The notes: generated by a model not told the origin, from the letters alone. A stretch of DNA of 64,000 bases from Streptococcus sp. HMSC072G04 (GCF_001813295.1 NZ_KV812011.1:26952-90951), one strand, 5' to 3'; shown: positions 9,393 through 18,939, counted from the first letter of the stretch. Made by a program: numbers and translations.

Positions 9393-9416
9393 GGGAATTG
9401 AAATGTGAGGTAGCTT

Positions 9417-9635
9417 ATGAAGGCAATTGATATACGTTTTTTATTGATGGGGATTTTTTTCTTGCTCTATGGGATTGTAAGAAAAAATATCTTTATTGTG
9501 ATCGTTGGTGGGGCATTTTTACTCTATAGTTTTTATAGCAAGAAGATGGAGCCAACCAAGAAGAATATTTTTAAGCCAGAGCTCAAGCTTCGAGGGCCTA
9601 AGAAACCGAAATCGAAGAAAGGAAAGAAGAAATGA
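9417..9635 (+). CDS. Small two-helix membrane protein with basic tail, unknown function
   Basis: Not recognised as a characterised family. 72 residues: two hydrophobic segments (about residues 8-22 and 26-42) separated by RKN, followed by a strongly basic soluble tail ending KKPKSKKGKKK. Such a tail would face the cytoplasm and could contact membrane lipids, RNA or DNA; that is inference. It has its own good promoter and a GAGGT ribosome binding site, and its stop overlaps the start of the aldo/keto reductase by 4 bases (ATGA), so both are co-translated. No functional link is evident. Confidence 0.7.
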   Translation: MKAIDIRFLLMGIFFLLYGIVRKNIFIVIVGGAFLLYSFYSKKMEPTKKNIFKPELKLRGPKKPKSKKGKKK

Positions 9636-10474
9636 ATCATTATCGTTTAAATAATGGGGTGGAGATTCCTGTATTGGGATTTGGGACGTGGAAAGCAGCG
9701 GATGGAGAAGAAGCCTATCAAGCTGTCTTAGCTGCTTTAAAAGCAGGTTATCGCCATATCGATACAGCTGCGATCTACCAGAATGAAGAGAGTGTGGGTC
9801 GGGCCATTAAAGACAGTGGTCTTGCGCGCGAAGACCTGTTTATTACCACCAAACTTTGGAATACTCATCACACCTATGAAGATGCTCAAGCTGCTTTGGA
9901 AGAGTCTCTTGAAAAACTAGGCTTGGACTATGTGGATCTTTACTTGATTCATTGGCCAAATCCAAAACCCCTTCGAGAAAATGATGCTTGGAAAAAACGA
10001 AATGCTGAGGTTTGGCGGGCAATGGAAGATATGTTAGCTGCTGGCAAGGTTCGGGCTATTGGTATTAGCAATTTTCTGCCTCATCATTTGGAAGCCCTCC
10101 TTGAAACAGCTCGGGTCATTCCGGCTGTGAACCAAATTCGTCTAGCACCTGGGGTGTACCAAAGCGAAGCCATCGCAGCGAGTCGCAAGCATGGCATTTT
10201 ACTAGAAGCTTGGGGACCTTTTGGCCAAGGAGAATTGTTCCAAAATGAACAAGTAAAAGAAATGGCTACTAAATATGGAAAGACCGTCGCTCAACTAGCC
10301 CTGGCTTGGAGTTTACAAGAAGGTTTCCTTCCACTGCCAAAATCGGTTACACCTGAGCGGATTGCAAGTAATCTAAATTGCTTTGATTTTGAATTGACGG
10401 CAGATGATATGGAACTCCTTCGCCATCTTCCGGTTGAAGCAGGTGCACCAGATCCAGACACCAAAGATTTTTAA
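9632..10474 (+). CDS. Aldo/keto reductase (2,5-diketo-D-gluconate reductase type)
   Basis: NADPH-dependent carbonyl reductase of the AKR superfamily, 280 residues, soluble. The catalytic tetrad is intact: D44 and Y49 in HIDTAAIYQNE, K74 in TTKLWN, H107 in LIHWP. Further family motifs are GISNF and LPKSVTPERI. Substrate cannot be decided; related enzymes reduce methylglyoxal, small aldehydes or keto sugars. Overlaps the preceding membrane protein gene by 4 bases and is followed by a terminator. Confidence 0.88.
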   Translation: MNHYRLNNGVEIPVLGFGTWKAADGEEAYQAVLAALKAGYRHIDTAAIYQNEESVGRAIKDSGLAREDLFITTKLWNTHHTYEDAQAALEESLEKLGLDYVDLYLIHWPNPKPLRENDAWKKRNAEVWRAMEDMLAAGKVRAIGISNFLPHHLEALLETARVIPAVNQIRLAPGVYQSEAIAASRKHGILLEAWGPFGQGELFQNEQVKEMATKYGKTVAQLALAWSLQEGFLPLPKSVTPERIASNLNCFDFELTADDMELLRHLPVEAGAPDPDTKDF

Positions 10475-10497
10475 GAGAGAATTTCTATTCATTAATG

Positions 10498-10528
10498 AAA
10501 ACCGAGGACAGTTTCGTTCTCGGTTTTT
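10498..10528 (+). terminator. Terminator after the aldo/keto reductase gene
   Basis: ACCGAGGAC / GTTCTCGGT stem followed by TTTT. Confidence 0.85.
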
Positions 10529-10652
10529 AAAATCCTTTCAATGATTAAATAATTTTAAAACTCCAATAAAAACAGATGTTCTATAATACCTTCCCATACT
10601 AATTTACATTTTTCCGAACGAAAATAAATTAATAGTTAGTAATATTCGTGAA

Positions 10653-10669
10653 TGTTACATTTGTGTTAC
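10653..10669 (+). promoter_or_regulatory. WalR (VicR/YycF) box upstream of the surface protease
   Basis: TGTTAC-N5-TGTTAC exactly fits the WalR consensus TGTWAH-N5-TGTWAH. It lies 38 bp upstream of the protease -10, a position suitable for activation. Match is seen; regulation is inferred. Confidence 0.6.
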
Positions 10670-10707
10670 ATTTTGTTTTTTGAATGAATTTTCAGACAAT
10701 TTTGCGT

Positions 10708-10713
10708 TATAAT
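10708..10713 (+). promoter_or_regulatory. -10 element of the surface protease gene
   Basis: TATAAT 30 bp before the start codon. No good -35 at 16-18 bp, consistent with a promoter that needs an activator. Confidence 0.5.
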
Positions 10714-10743
10714 AGTTACTATTAAAATATAAGGGGAGTTTCT

Positions 10744-13700
10744 ATGAATAGACAAGAACGTTTTTCATTAAGAAAATACAAATTTGGTGTAGCCTCAGTT
10801 TTATTAGGGGCTGTTTTGGTATTTGGATCTGCACAAGCGAGTGCTGAAGAACAAGCAGCCAGCCAAACAAGTGCTGGAACACAGCTTGTAGCCACTACTC
10901 AACAGGCACCTGCTGAAGAAGAGCATTCACAAGCAACAGAAGCAAATACAGCAGTTACTAGTGAGAAAGTAGAAGTTGCAAAAGAAGCAACAGTTGCTGA
11001 AAAGACAACGAATGCAACAGAAGCAGCTCTTGTTGAAAAAACAGAAGCTCCGAAAGAGGCAGCTACTGTTCCAGAAACAAAACCGGAAGTAGCGGAAAAA
11101 CCTGTAGAAAAAGCAACAGCAGTGGCTACTGCGACAAGTTCAGAAACAACGAATCGCCATGAGGCAGCTGAAAAACCTCAAAGCATCGAAAGTGACGAAA
11201 TTATTACTGTTCCCCAAACCTGGAAGCAAGGTTATAAAGGGGAAGGGATGGTTGTCGCCGTCATCGACTCTGGCTTGGATGTGAACCACGAGGTTCTTCG
11301 GATTACCGATCCTTCAAAAGCTAAGTTTAAAAACCAAGAAGAAATCGAAGCTGCTAAGAAAGCGGCAGGAATTGATTATGGTAAATGGTACAACGACAAG
11401 GTTGTCTACGCTTATGACTACTTTGATGGGACCGACAATATCAAAGAGGCTGAAAGAGATTCCCATGGGATGCACGTTACAGGGATTGCAACAGGGAATC
11501 CTGATAAAGAAGCAGGAAACGGTGAAAAGATCTATGGTGTAGCACCAGAAGCGCAAGTTATGTTTATGCGTGTCTTTTCAGATCGTCAAAAAACAACGGG
11601 TTCTGCCCTTTATGTAAAAGCAATTGATGATGCTGTAGCCCTTGGTGCAGATACCATCAATATGAGTCTTGGATCTACTACTGGTTCTATGGTCAATGCT
11701 GATTCAGATATTGTGGATGCCATTAAACGAGCGCGTGCTAAAGGGGTATCTGTCCTAATCTCTGCAGGAAATAGCAATACTTTTGGGAATGGTTATTCTA
11801 GACCAGCAGCAGAAAATCCAGATTACGGTTTGGTTGGAAATCCATCAACGGTAGAGGACTCTATCTCTGTTGCTTCTATCAATAACAACATCATTACAAC
11901 AGAAGTTTTTGAAGTCAAAGGTTTGGAAGGCAATGCAGAAGCGGATAACGGAAAATTTGATTACAGTAAATCTGCTGCAGATGCTGATTTTGAAAAAGGC
12001 AAAGAGTACGAATATGTATCAGTTGGTCTTGGGAAAGAAGATGATTTTAAAGATCTAGACCTTACCGGTAAATTGGCCTTAATCCAACGTGGGGAAATTC
12101 CATTCTCAGAAAAGATTGCCAATGCCTTCCATCATGGTGCAGCAGGAGCTTTGGTCTACAATAATGTGGAAGGATCTAATCTTGGAATGGCAATTGATGG
12201 AGATGCTAAGAAAATTCCATCTGTCTTCATTTCAAAACGCTATGGGGAAGCTCTTAAAGCTGGATCTTACAAAGTTGTCTTTAACAATACCATGGCTAAC
12301 CGTCCATCTCCAGAAGCAGACCAATTGTCTGATTTCTCAAGCTGGGGAGTGACAACCGATGGTCAGTTGAAACCAGATGTCACAGCACCTGGTGGGAATA
12401 TCTTTTCTTCTTTAAATGACAATACCTACGGGGATATGAGTGGTACAAGTATGGCCTCTCCTCACGTAGCAGGTGTGGCAGCTTTGGTCAAAGAATACCT
12501 TGTGAAGAACCATCCAGAATTGACTCCAGAACAAGTTTCTGCAACTGTGAAAGCCTTGATTATGTCTACAGCTAAACCACATGTTGACAAAGAAACTGGT
12601 GTCTATACTTCTCCACGTCAACAAGGTGCAGGGGTTGTCGATACAGCAGCAGCGGTTTCAACAGACTTGTATGTGACTGGTGAAAACAACTATCCAAGTG
12701 TCACTCTTGGTAATGTTGGAGATAGCTTTACATTTGATGTGACGGTTCACAATATTTCAGATACCGATCGTACCTTGAAAATGTTGGTGAATACTGATAC
12801 AGATGAAGTAAAAGATGGTAAATTTACCCTCCGTCCACGCAAATTAACAGAAACTGCTTGGCCTGAAGTAACTGTGAAAGCTCATAGCTCTGAAACGGTT
12901 ACGGTTAAAGTTGATACAAGTAAATTCACAGAAGAATTGAGCAAAGAAATGCCAAATGGCTATTTCCTTGAAGGATTTGTTCGTTTTGTTGATCCGGCAG
13001 ATGATGGGGATGTAGTTAGCCTGCCATTTATGGGATTCAAGGGAGAATTCCAAAACCTTCCAGCTGTTGAAAAACCAATCTATGATTTGGTTCGTGAAGG
13101 AAAAGATGGCTTCTACTATCATGTTCCAAAAGATTTGAATATCTCCTCTAGTGCCAATGTTTCTGCGCTTGTTACTCTTCAAAATGACCTTCTCCTCACA
13201 CAAGGAAAACGAGATGGTCGTCGGATTACATTTCTTGGTATTGAAGAAAATGCGGAAGGAACTCACTCTCTTCAACTAGATGAAAAAGGAAATGTTCGCA
13301 TCGCTATTTCGCCAAATGAAGATGGGAATAAAGACCTCGTTGAATACAAGACAGTTGCCCTTAGAAACATTGAAAACCTTCGTGCAACTGTTTATGCAGC
13401 AAGTGATACGGAACATAAAAATCCATTGTGGGAAGGAACTCCATCTGACCATCGTAAGAACTTCTTCAACGGAGACCAAAAGAACCCACGCAGCTACACA
13501 CTAGATAATACTGCTTGGAATGGTACCGATGCAAATGGGAAAGCAGTAGCAGATGGTGTATATGATTATGTCATTCGTTACACACCAATGGTTCCTGGAG
13601 CTGAGGAGCAATCAACAACCTTCAAGGTTCAAGTCGATACTCAAAAACCAGTGATCACATCTGGATATATCCGTTTCAAAGATGGGGCTCAACAGTTTGT

Positions 13701-15162
13701 AGCACGTAAAGCAAAAGATGTTGGCGATGGTGGTATCTTAACTGAAAAACTCGTCTACGTGACTCCATTCGATGATCAGGGGACAATGGTCCAAACCAGT
13801 GAAGATAAGAATGGTACACGTGCGCTTGAAAATTACCATGTGATCAAGGCCAATGCAGATGGTAGCTTCGATCTTCCTGAAAACATCGATAAGAAGAATA
13901 TCTACTACTATGTAGAAGACTTTGCGGGGAACGTAGACTATGTTTCACTAGCAGATTTAGTTCGGGATCAAAATAGTGGTCGGGTTCAAATTGCAGTTCG
14001 TGACGCTAAAACGAACAAAGATTTGGATACTATGTATGTTTACCGAATCAAAGATAGCAACGGCCAATACGTGTCAGTTGATAAGACAAAAGATATTAAC
14101 TTCTTGAACTTTGGTCATTATACTGCTGAAATCTTTACGTATGATCGTACAGAAGTGAAATTTGTCAGCAGCTTGACGCAAGAATTTGATTTGACAGAGG
14201 ATAATAGTTTCCAAACGATTGCTTTTCTTGCCAATACTTTAGAATATGCACCAGTTAGCATCAGCTTTGATCAACCGGTTTCAAAAGCAGCTACGATCGT
14301 ATTAAAAGGGGCAGATGGTGAAAACTTTGTCTTGCCTGCTGAAAAATATGGTAAAAATGGCTTTGGTAAATCTGTAGCAACTGGTCAATATACTTTGGTT
14401 GCAACTCTTCCTACAGGCTATGAACTAGCTGAGGAAGCACCAGTGATCTCAGTTGTCGCAGGGCGTAACAACAATTATCGTATTGGAGTGATCTCAAAAG
14501 TGGATCTCTTAGCTGCTTTGAACAACCAAGCAGATGTTACAAAGACAGCGCAATACTTCAATGCCAGTGCGGATAAGAAGGAAGCCTATGATCAAGCCTT
14601 ACAAGCTGCCCAAGCAGCCTTGACCAACAAGGTTAGTCAAGAGCAAGTCAACCAAGCTTTAGCTAGTCTTGAAGCTGCCAGCCAAGCTTTGGATGGGAAA
14701 GATTCAAACGTTGCGGCCTTGAAAGAAGCGATGCAGGCTTACGATGCTACGACTAAAACTGGTCGTTATGCCAATGCCAAAGAAAAAGTACGTCGCGACT
14801 ACGATCGTGCTTTCCAAACAGTTGCCTTGCTTGCAGTTGATCCAACTGTGAAACAAGAACAAATCAATCAAGCACTTGCTGAGCTTAGCCGTGCGGAAGG
14901 AAAATTAAACGGGAAAGCAACAGATTTTTCAAGCCTTGAAAAATACATCAAGGAAGAATTGAAGTTCCAAGAAAAGAATGCTAAATTTATCTATGCTGGA
15001 AATGAAGAAAAAGAAGCTTACCTAGCAGCCTTCAAGGATGCACAAACTATCCTTTCAAATCCAGGAGCAAGCCAACAAGATGTGAAAGATGCTTTGACAG
15101 CCTTGAAGAATGCCAAGAAAAAACTTCATGGTAAAAAACCAAAAGCTGCAAGACGTCCATAA
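10744..15162 (+). CDS. Large secreted subtilisin-like serine protease (PrtA/C5a peptidase-like), no LPXTG
   Basis: 1472-residue S8 protease exported by a YSIRK-like signal peptide (FSLRKYKFGVASVLLGAVL, residues 7-25). Order: signal; Ala/Glu/Thr-rich region to about 150; catalytic domain with D175 (AVIDSGLD), H241 (DSHGMHVTG) and S569 (MSGTSMASPHVAG), interrupted by a PA domain near 410-500; Fn3-like domain from about 655; further beta domains; three FIVAR-type helical repeats of about 65 residues each from 1254 to 1460, each ending in (D/N/H)GK. It stops with a basic KPKAARRP tail: no LPXTG, membrane helix or other sorting signal. Likely acts at the cell surface on host or bacterial proteins. 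An upstream WalR-type box suggests envelope-linked control. Confidence 0.9.
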   Translation: MNRQERFSLRKYKFGVASVLLGAVLVFGSAQASAEEQAASQTSAGTQLVATTQQAPAEEEHSQATEANTAVTSEKVEVAKEATVAEKTTNATEAALVEKTEAPKEAATVPETKPEVAEKPVEKATAVATATSSETTNRHEAAEKPQSIESDEIITVPQTWKQGYKGEGMVVAVIDSGLDVNHEVLRITDPSKAKFKNQEEIEAAKKAAGIDYGKWYNDKVVYAYDYFDGTDNIKEAERDSHGMHVTGIATGNPDKEAGNGEKIYGVAPEAQVMFMRVFSDRQKTTGSALYVKAIDDAVALGADTINMSLGSTTGSMVNADSDIVDAIKRARAKGVSVLISAGNSNTFGNGYSRPAAENPDYGLVGNPSTVEDSISVASINNNIITTEVFEVKGLEGNAEADNGKFDYSKSAADADFEKGKEYEYVSVGLGKEDDFKDLDLTGKLALIQRGEIPFSEKIANAFHHGAAGALVYNNVEGSNLGMAIDGDAKKIPSVFISKRYGEALKAGSYKVVFNNTMANRPSPEADQLSDFSSWGVTTDGQLKPDVTAPGGNIFSSLNDNTYGDMSGTSMASPHVAGVAALVKEYLVKNHPELTPEQVSATVKALIMSTAKPHVDKETGVYTSPRQQGAGVVDTAAAVSTDLYVTGENNYPSVTLGNVGDSFTFDVTVHNISDTDRTLKMLVNTDTDEVKDGKFTLRPRKLTETAWPEVTVKAHSSETVTVKVDTSKFTEELSKEMPNGYFLEGFVRFVDPADDGDVVSLPFMGFKGEFQNLPAVEKPIYDLVREGKDGFYYHVPKDLNISSSANVSALVTLQNDLLLTQGKRDGRRITFLGIEENAEGTHSLQLDEKGNVRIAISPNEDGNKDLVEYKTVALRNIENLRATVYAASDTEHKNPLWEGTPSDHRKNFFNGDQKNPRSYTLDNTAWNGTDANGKAVADGVYDYVIRYTPMVPGAEEQSTTFKVQVDTQKPVITSGYIRFKDGAQQFVARKAKDVGDGGILTEKLVYVTPFDDQGTMVQTSEDKNGTRALENYHVIKANADGSFDLPENIDKKNIYYYVEDFAGNVDYVSLADLVRDQNSGRVQIAVRDAKTNKDLDTMYVYRIKDSNGQYVSVDKTKDINFLNFGHYTAEIFTYDRTEVKFVSSLTQEFDLTEDNSFQTIAFLANTLEYAPVSISFDQPVSKAATIVLKGADGENFVLPAEKYGKNGFGKSVATGQYTLVATLPTGYELAEEAPVISVVAGRNNNYRIGVISKVDLLAALNNQADVTKTAQYFNASADKKEAYDQALQAAQAALTNKVSQEQVNQALASLEAASQALDGKDSNVAALKEAMQAYDATTKTGRYANAKEKVRRDYDRAFQTVALLAVDPTVKQEQINQALAELSRAEGKLNGKATDFSSLEKYIKEELKFQEKNAKFIYAGNEEKEAYLAAFKDAQTILSNPGASQQDVKDALTALKNAKKKLHGKKPKAARRP

Positions 15163-15187
15163 GAAAAACAACATTGTTTGTTAGCCT

Positions 15188-15223
15188 AAAATCCGTATGA
15201 AACGATTGTTTCATGCGGATTTT
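15188..15223 (+). terminator. Terminator after the surface protease gene
   Basis: AAAATCCG-ATGAAAC pairs with GTTTCAT-CGGATTTT, so it can work in either direction. Confidence 0.8.
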
Positions 15224-15225
15224 AA

Positions 15226-15254
15226 TTTACAAGTCACTAAAAATCTGCTATAAT
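15226..15254 (+). promoter_or_regulatory. glyQS promoter
   Basis: TTTACA (15226-15231), 17 bp, TATAAT (15249-15254), extended -10 TGC. Confidence 0.85.
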
Positions 15255-15257
15255 ACT

Positions 15258-15458
15258 AGTCAAGAAAGAAGGGCTTACGGCGTTTTTCTAGCGAGCTTGG
15301 GATAGTGAGAGCCAAGTAGAGCAAAGTAAGCAAGTGGCGCTTTCTCTCAGTAAAAAGCTGAGTAAAGTAAAATAAAATGAAGTAATAAATTAGGGTGGAA
15401 CCGCGTTTCTGACGCCCCTAGGTCAAAGGACTTAGGAGCAGAGACACGGTTCTTTTTG
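15258..15458 (+). promoter_or_regulatory. T-box riboswitch (glycyl-tRNA)
   Basis: Leader RNA that binds uncharged tRNA and prevents termination. Stem I is closed by AGAAAG (about 15258) with CTTTCT (about 15340); GGC just before that 3' strand is the likely glycine specifier. The T-box sequence GGGTGGAACCGCG is at 15393-15405. The competing terminator is formed by ACCGCGTTTCTG...CCTAGGTC with GACTTAGG...CAGAGACACGGT and ends TTCTTTTT at about 15457. It controls glyQ-glyS according to glycine tRNA charging. Confidence 0.93.
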
Positions 15459-15499
15459 TATCCTAAGTCACAAGAAACTTTATGAATAAGGAGTATTCA

Positions 15500-15577
15500 A
15501 TGTCAAAAAAACTAACCTTTCACTGCGTTAGTGGCAGAGATCTCCTTACAGTCGGACTGCCACACGCTCAGCACTAG
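15500..15577 (+). other. 25-codon upstream ORF made from a duplicated glyQ start
   Basis: ATGTCAAAAAAACTAACCTT at 15500-15519 is identical to the first 20 bases of glyQ (15671-15690) and has its own ribosome binding site (AAGGAG at 15488-15493). After seven codons it diverges and ends at TAG 15575-15577. It may be translated as a leader peptide or be the remnant of the original glyQ start. Confidence 0.6.
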
Positions 15578-15670
15578 GGTGCCTGAGCTAGACGCAGTAC
15601 TAACTCGTCTTGCCTCGTATGATCAACGAGACAGACTCGTGTAGCAAGAATTTATAAAAAGGAGAAGAAG
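15520..15670 (+). repeat. Structured insertion between duplicated glyQ starts
   Basis: About 150 bp lying between two 20-base direct repeats (period 171 bp). It folds into a three-way junction: ACTGCGTTAG (15522-15531) with CTAGACGCAGT (15588-15598, one bulge), enclosing GTGGCAG/CTGCCAC and GCTCAGCAC/GTGCCTGAGC. A further stem is CTTGC-CTCGT (15609-15618) with ACGAG (15626-15630) and GCAAG (15644-15648). The uORF stop codon lies in the loop of the second hairpin. It ends by supplying a new ribosome binding site for glyQ. I do not recognise it as BOX, RUP or SPRITE. Confidence 0.6.
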
Positions 15671-16588
15671 ATGTCAAAAAAACTAACCTTCCAAGAAATT
15701 ATTTTGACTTTGCAACAATACTGGAATGACCAGGGTTGTATGCTCATGCAGGCTTATGATAATGAAAAAGGTGCGGGAACCATGAGTCCGTATACTTTCC
15801 TCCGTGCCATTGGTCCTGAACCGTGGAATGCAGCTTATGTAGAGCCATCTCGTCGTCCAGCGGACGGTCGTTACGGGGAAAACCCAAACCGTCTTTACCA
15901 ACACCACCAATTCCAAGTGGTGATGAAACCATCACCATCAAACATCCAAGAGCTCTACCTTGAATCATTGGAAAAATTGGGGATCAATCCTTTGGAACAC
16001 GATATCCGTTTCGTTGAAGATAACTGGGAAAACCCATCAACAGGTTCAGCTGGTCTAGGTTGGGAAGTTTGGCTTGACGGTATGGAAATCACTCAGTTCA
16101 CCTACTTCCAACAAGTTGGTGGATTGGCAACTGGTCCGGTAACTTCTGAGGTCACTTACGGATTGGAACGTTTGGCTTCTTACATCCAAGAAGTCGATTC
16201 TGTTTACGATATTGAGTGGGCTCCAGGCGTTAAATACGGAGAAATCTTCCTTCAACCAGAATATGAACACTCAAAATACAGCTTTGAAGTTTCTGACCAA
16301 GATATGCTTCTTGAAAACTTCGAAAAATTTGAAAAAGAAGCAGGACGTGCTTTGGAATTGGGCCTTGTTCACCCAGCCTATGACTACGTTTTGAAATGTT
16401 CACATACCTTCAATTTGCTAGATGCTCGTGGAGCAGTATCCGTTACAGAACGTGCCGGCTACATTGCCCGCATCCGTAACTTGGCTCGTGTCGTAGCCAA
16501 AACTTTCGTCGCAGAACGTAAAAAACTTGGTTACCCACTTCTCGACGAAGCCACACGCGCCAAACTCCTAGCAGAAGAGGAAGAATAA
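15671..16588 (+). CDS. glyQ: Glycyl-tRNA synthetase alpha subunit
   Basis: Class II aminoacyl-tRNA synthetase subunit holding the glycine/ATP site of the alpha2-beta2 bacterial-type GlyRS; 305 residues. Family hallmarks: [46 protein letters not shown], and LEMQ-type TYGLERLA region. Start ATG 15671 has AAAAGGAG at about 15657-15664. Controlled by the upstream T-box. Its first 20 bases are duplicated 171 bp upstream (see the insertion entry). glyS follows after an unusually long 281-base spacer. Confidence 0.97.
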   Translation: MSKKLTFQEIILTLQQYWNDQGCMLMQAYDNEKGAGTMSPYTFLRAIGPEPWNAAYVEPSRRPADGRYGENPNRLYQHHQFQVVMKPSPSNIQELYLESLEKLGINPLEHDIRFVEDNWENPSTGSAGLGWEVWLDGMEITQFTYFQQVGGLATGPVTSEVTYGLERLASYIQEVDSVYDIEWAPGVKYGEIFLQPEYEHSKYSFEVSDQDMLLENFEKFEKEAGRALELGLVHPAYDYVLKCSHTFNLLDARGAVSVTERAGYIARIRNLARVVAKTFVAERKKLGYPLLDEATRAKLLAEEEE

Positions 16589-16869
16589 AAAGAGTTACAA
16601 GAATGGAAAGTGGGCAAACAAAGTGAGCCCACATGGCTACCCAGAGGCAAGTCGAAGACTTGCTAAAGGGATAGGCACCGCTGTACTGGTATATGGGGAT
16701 TTTTGAAACGTGAGGTTCAAAAATCAGTTGGCTAAATCCACTTTGATGAGACTGTTGGAAATCGATGTCAAGAAAACAGAAGATTTCCTCACAGCCTCAC
16801 AAAGTTAGTTAGCAACGTCCCCAGTACCTAAGGTGCCTATCAGAAAAAGAATTTTGTAAAGGAAGAAAC
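16589..16869 (+). ncRNA. Structured spacer between glyQ and glyS, unidentified
   Basis: No ORF. Contains hairpins GTGGGC/GCCCAC (16610-16632) and GCAAGTC-GAA-GACTTGC (16647-16663), then a closing stem GATAGGCACC (16670-16679) with GGTGCCTATC (16832-16841), extended by GTACTGG/CCAGTAC. Inside it are two more hairpins: GATTTTTGAA..C/GTTCAAAAATC (16698-16725) and TGAG-CTGT-GGAAATC/GATTTCC-ACAG-CTCA (16747-16799). The arrangement is again a multibranch junction. Could be a cis RNA element, processing site or MITE-like insertion; the call as RNA is inference. Confidence 0.45.
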
Positions 16870-18906
16870 ATGACAAAAAACTTATTAGTAGAACTTGGAC
16901 TTGAAGAGTTGCCAGCCTACGTTGTCACACCAAGTGAAAAACAACTCGGTGAGAAAATGGCAGCCTTCTTGGATGAAAACCGACTTTCATACGAAAGCAT
17001 TCAAACCTTCTCAACACCACGTCGTTTGGCCGTCCGTGTGATTGGTTTAGCGGATCAACAATCTGATTTAACTGAAGATTTTAAAGGACCTTCTAAGAAA
17101 ATCGCCTTGGATGCAGATGGAAACTTCTCAAAAGCGGCTCAAGGATTCGTCCGTGGGAAAGGCTTGACGGTTGATGATATCGAATTCCGTGAAGTCAAAG
17201 GTGAAGAGTACGTTTATGTCACGAAACACGAAGCTGGTAAACCTGCCAAAGAAGTCTTGGCTGGCCTTCCAGAAGTGCTTGCTTCATTGACCTTCCCTGT
17301 AAGCATGCACTGGGCTAACAACACATTTGAATACATTCGCCCAGTTCACACCTTGATCGTTCTTTTGGGCGACGAAGCGCTCGACCTTGATTTCTTGGAT
17401 ATCCAATCAGGTCGTGTGAGCCGTGGACACCGTTTTCTTGGACATGAAGTAGAAATTACTAATGCGGATTCTTATGAAGAAGACCTTCGTACTGTTTACG
17501 TGATTGCGGATAGCAAAGAACGTGAAAACATGATTCGTGAGCAAATCAAAGCCATCGAAGCAGAACAAGGTGTTCAAGTCCAAATCGAAGAAGGACTTTT
17601 GAATGAAGTCTTGAACTTGGTCGAATACCCAACTGCCTTTATGGGAAGTTTTGACACTAAATATTTGGACGTTCCAGAAGAAGTCTTGGTGACCTCAATG
17701 GAAACGCACCAACGTTACTTTGTTGTACGTGACCTTGATGGCCAGCTTAAACCAAACTTCATCTCCGTCCGTAATGGGAATGCTGAGCACTTGGAAAATG
17801 TTATCCGAGGAAATGAAAAAGTATTGGTGGCACGTCTTGAAGATGGTGAATTCTTCTGGCGTGAAGACCAAAAACTTAAGATTGAAGACCTCGTTGCTAA
17901 ATTGGCTAACGTAACCTTCCATGAAAAAATTGGTTCTCTTTCTGAACACATGGCGCGTGCGGGTGTCATTGCAGCGTCACTAGCTGAGCAAGCTGGTTTG
18001 ACTGCTGAAGAAACGGCAGCTGTTGCTCGTGCAGCTGAAATCTACAAATTTGACCTCTTGACGGGTATGGTCGGAGAGTTCGATGAATTGCAAGGAATCA
18101 TGGGTGAAAAATACGCCCTCCTCGCTGGTGAAGATGCTGCGGTTGCGACAGCTATCCGTGAGCACTACCTTCCTGATTCAGCAGACGGAGCTCTTCCAGA
18201 GACTAAGGTTGGTGCCATTCTTGCCCTTGCAGATAAATTGGATACCCTCCTTTCCTTCTTCTCAGTAGGCTTGATTCCATCAGGTTCCAATGACCCTTAT
18301 GCGCTTCGTCGTGCAACACAAGGGATTGTTCGTATCTTGGATGCCTTTGGTTGGCATATCCCTATGGATGAGTTGATCGACAGCCTTTACGCCCTTTCAT
18401 TTGATAGCCTTTCTTATGACAATCAAGCAGAAGTGCTCAACTTCATCAAGGCGCGTGTGGACAAGATGATGGGACGCACACCAAAAGACATCAAAGATGC
18501 TGTTCTTGCTGGTTCAAACTTTGTCGTGGCTGATATGCTGGAAGCAGCTGAAGCTCTTTCAGAAGCTGCGAAGACCGATGGTTATAAGGCGGCTGTTGAG
18601 TCCCTCTCTCGTGCCTTTAACTTGGCAGAAAAAGCAGATGCTTCAGTAGCAGTCGACGCTAGTCTCTTTGAAAACGATCAAGAAAAAGCCCTTTCTAAAG
18701 CGATTGAAGAGCTTGAATTGACTGGTTCAGCTAGTGACAAATTGGCTCAACTCTTTGCTCTTAGCCCAGTCATTGATGCTTTCTTTGACAATACTATGGT
18801 AATGGCAGAAGATGAGGCGGTTAAAAACAACCGTTTGGCCCTTCTTGCAGGCCTTGTAGCGAAAGCTAACGCTGTTGCAGCCTTCAACCAATTGAACACA
18901 AAATAA
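16870..18906 (+). CDS. glyS: Glycyl-tRNA synthetase beta subunit
   Basis: tRNA-binding beta subunit of heterotetrameric GlyRS, 678 residues. Begins [15 protein letters not shown], the family N-terminus; contains the HD-like segment and C-terminal anticodon-binding DALR-type region ([28 protein letters not shown]). Ribosome binding site AAAGGAAG. Co-transcribed with glyQ under the T-box, but separated by the structured spacer. No sequence damage seen. Confidence 0.97.
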   Translation: MTKNLLVELGLEELPAYVVTPSEKQLGEKMAAFLDENRLSYESIQTFSTPRRLAVRVIGLADQQSDLTEDFKGPSKKIALDADGNFSKAAQGFVRGKGLTVDDIEFREVKGEEYVYVTKHEAGKPAKEVLAGLPEVLASLTFPVSMHWANNTFEYIRPVHTLIVLLGDEALDLDFLDIQSGRVSRGHRFLGHEVEITNADSYEEDLRTVYVIADSKERENMIREQIKAIEAEQGVQVQIEEGLLNEVLNLVEYPTAFMGSFDTKYLDVPEEVLVTSMETHQRYFVVRDLDGQLKPNFISVRNGNAEHLENVIRGNEKVLVARLEDGEFFWREDQKLKIEDLVAKLANVTFHEKIGSLSEHMARAGVIAASLAEQAGLTAEETAAVARAAEIYKFDLLTGMVGEFDELQGIMGEKYALLAGEDAAVATAIREHYLPDSADGALPETKVGAILALADKLDTLLSFFSVGLIPSGSNDPYALRRATQGIVRILDAFGWHIPMDELIDSLYALSFDSLSYDNQAEVLNFIKARVDKMMGRTPKDIKDAVLAGSNFVVADMLEAAEALSEAAKTDGYKAAVESLSRAFNLAEKADASVAVDASLFENDQEKALSKAIEELELTGSASDKLAQLFALSPVIDAFFDNTMVMAEDEAVKNNRLALLAGLVAKANAVAAFNQLNTK

Positions 18907-18939
18907 GTACCTGATGACAGGTAGAAAGTAGGTTTTATT

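Noticed and set aside
15520..15670. glyQ insertion as a BOX, RUP or SPRITE element
   Set aside because: None of the sequences I remember for these pneumococcal repeats is present; left as unidentified.
16589..16869. Group II intron fragment in the glyQ-glyS spacer
   Set aside because: No GUGYG start or recognisable domain V; the hairpins do not form the intron core.
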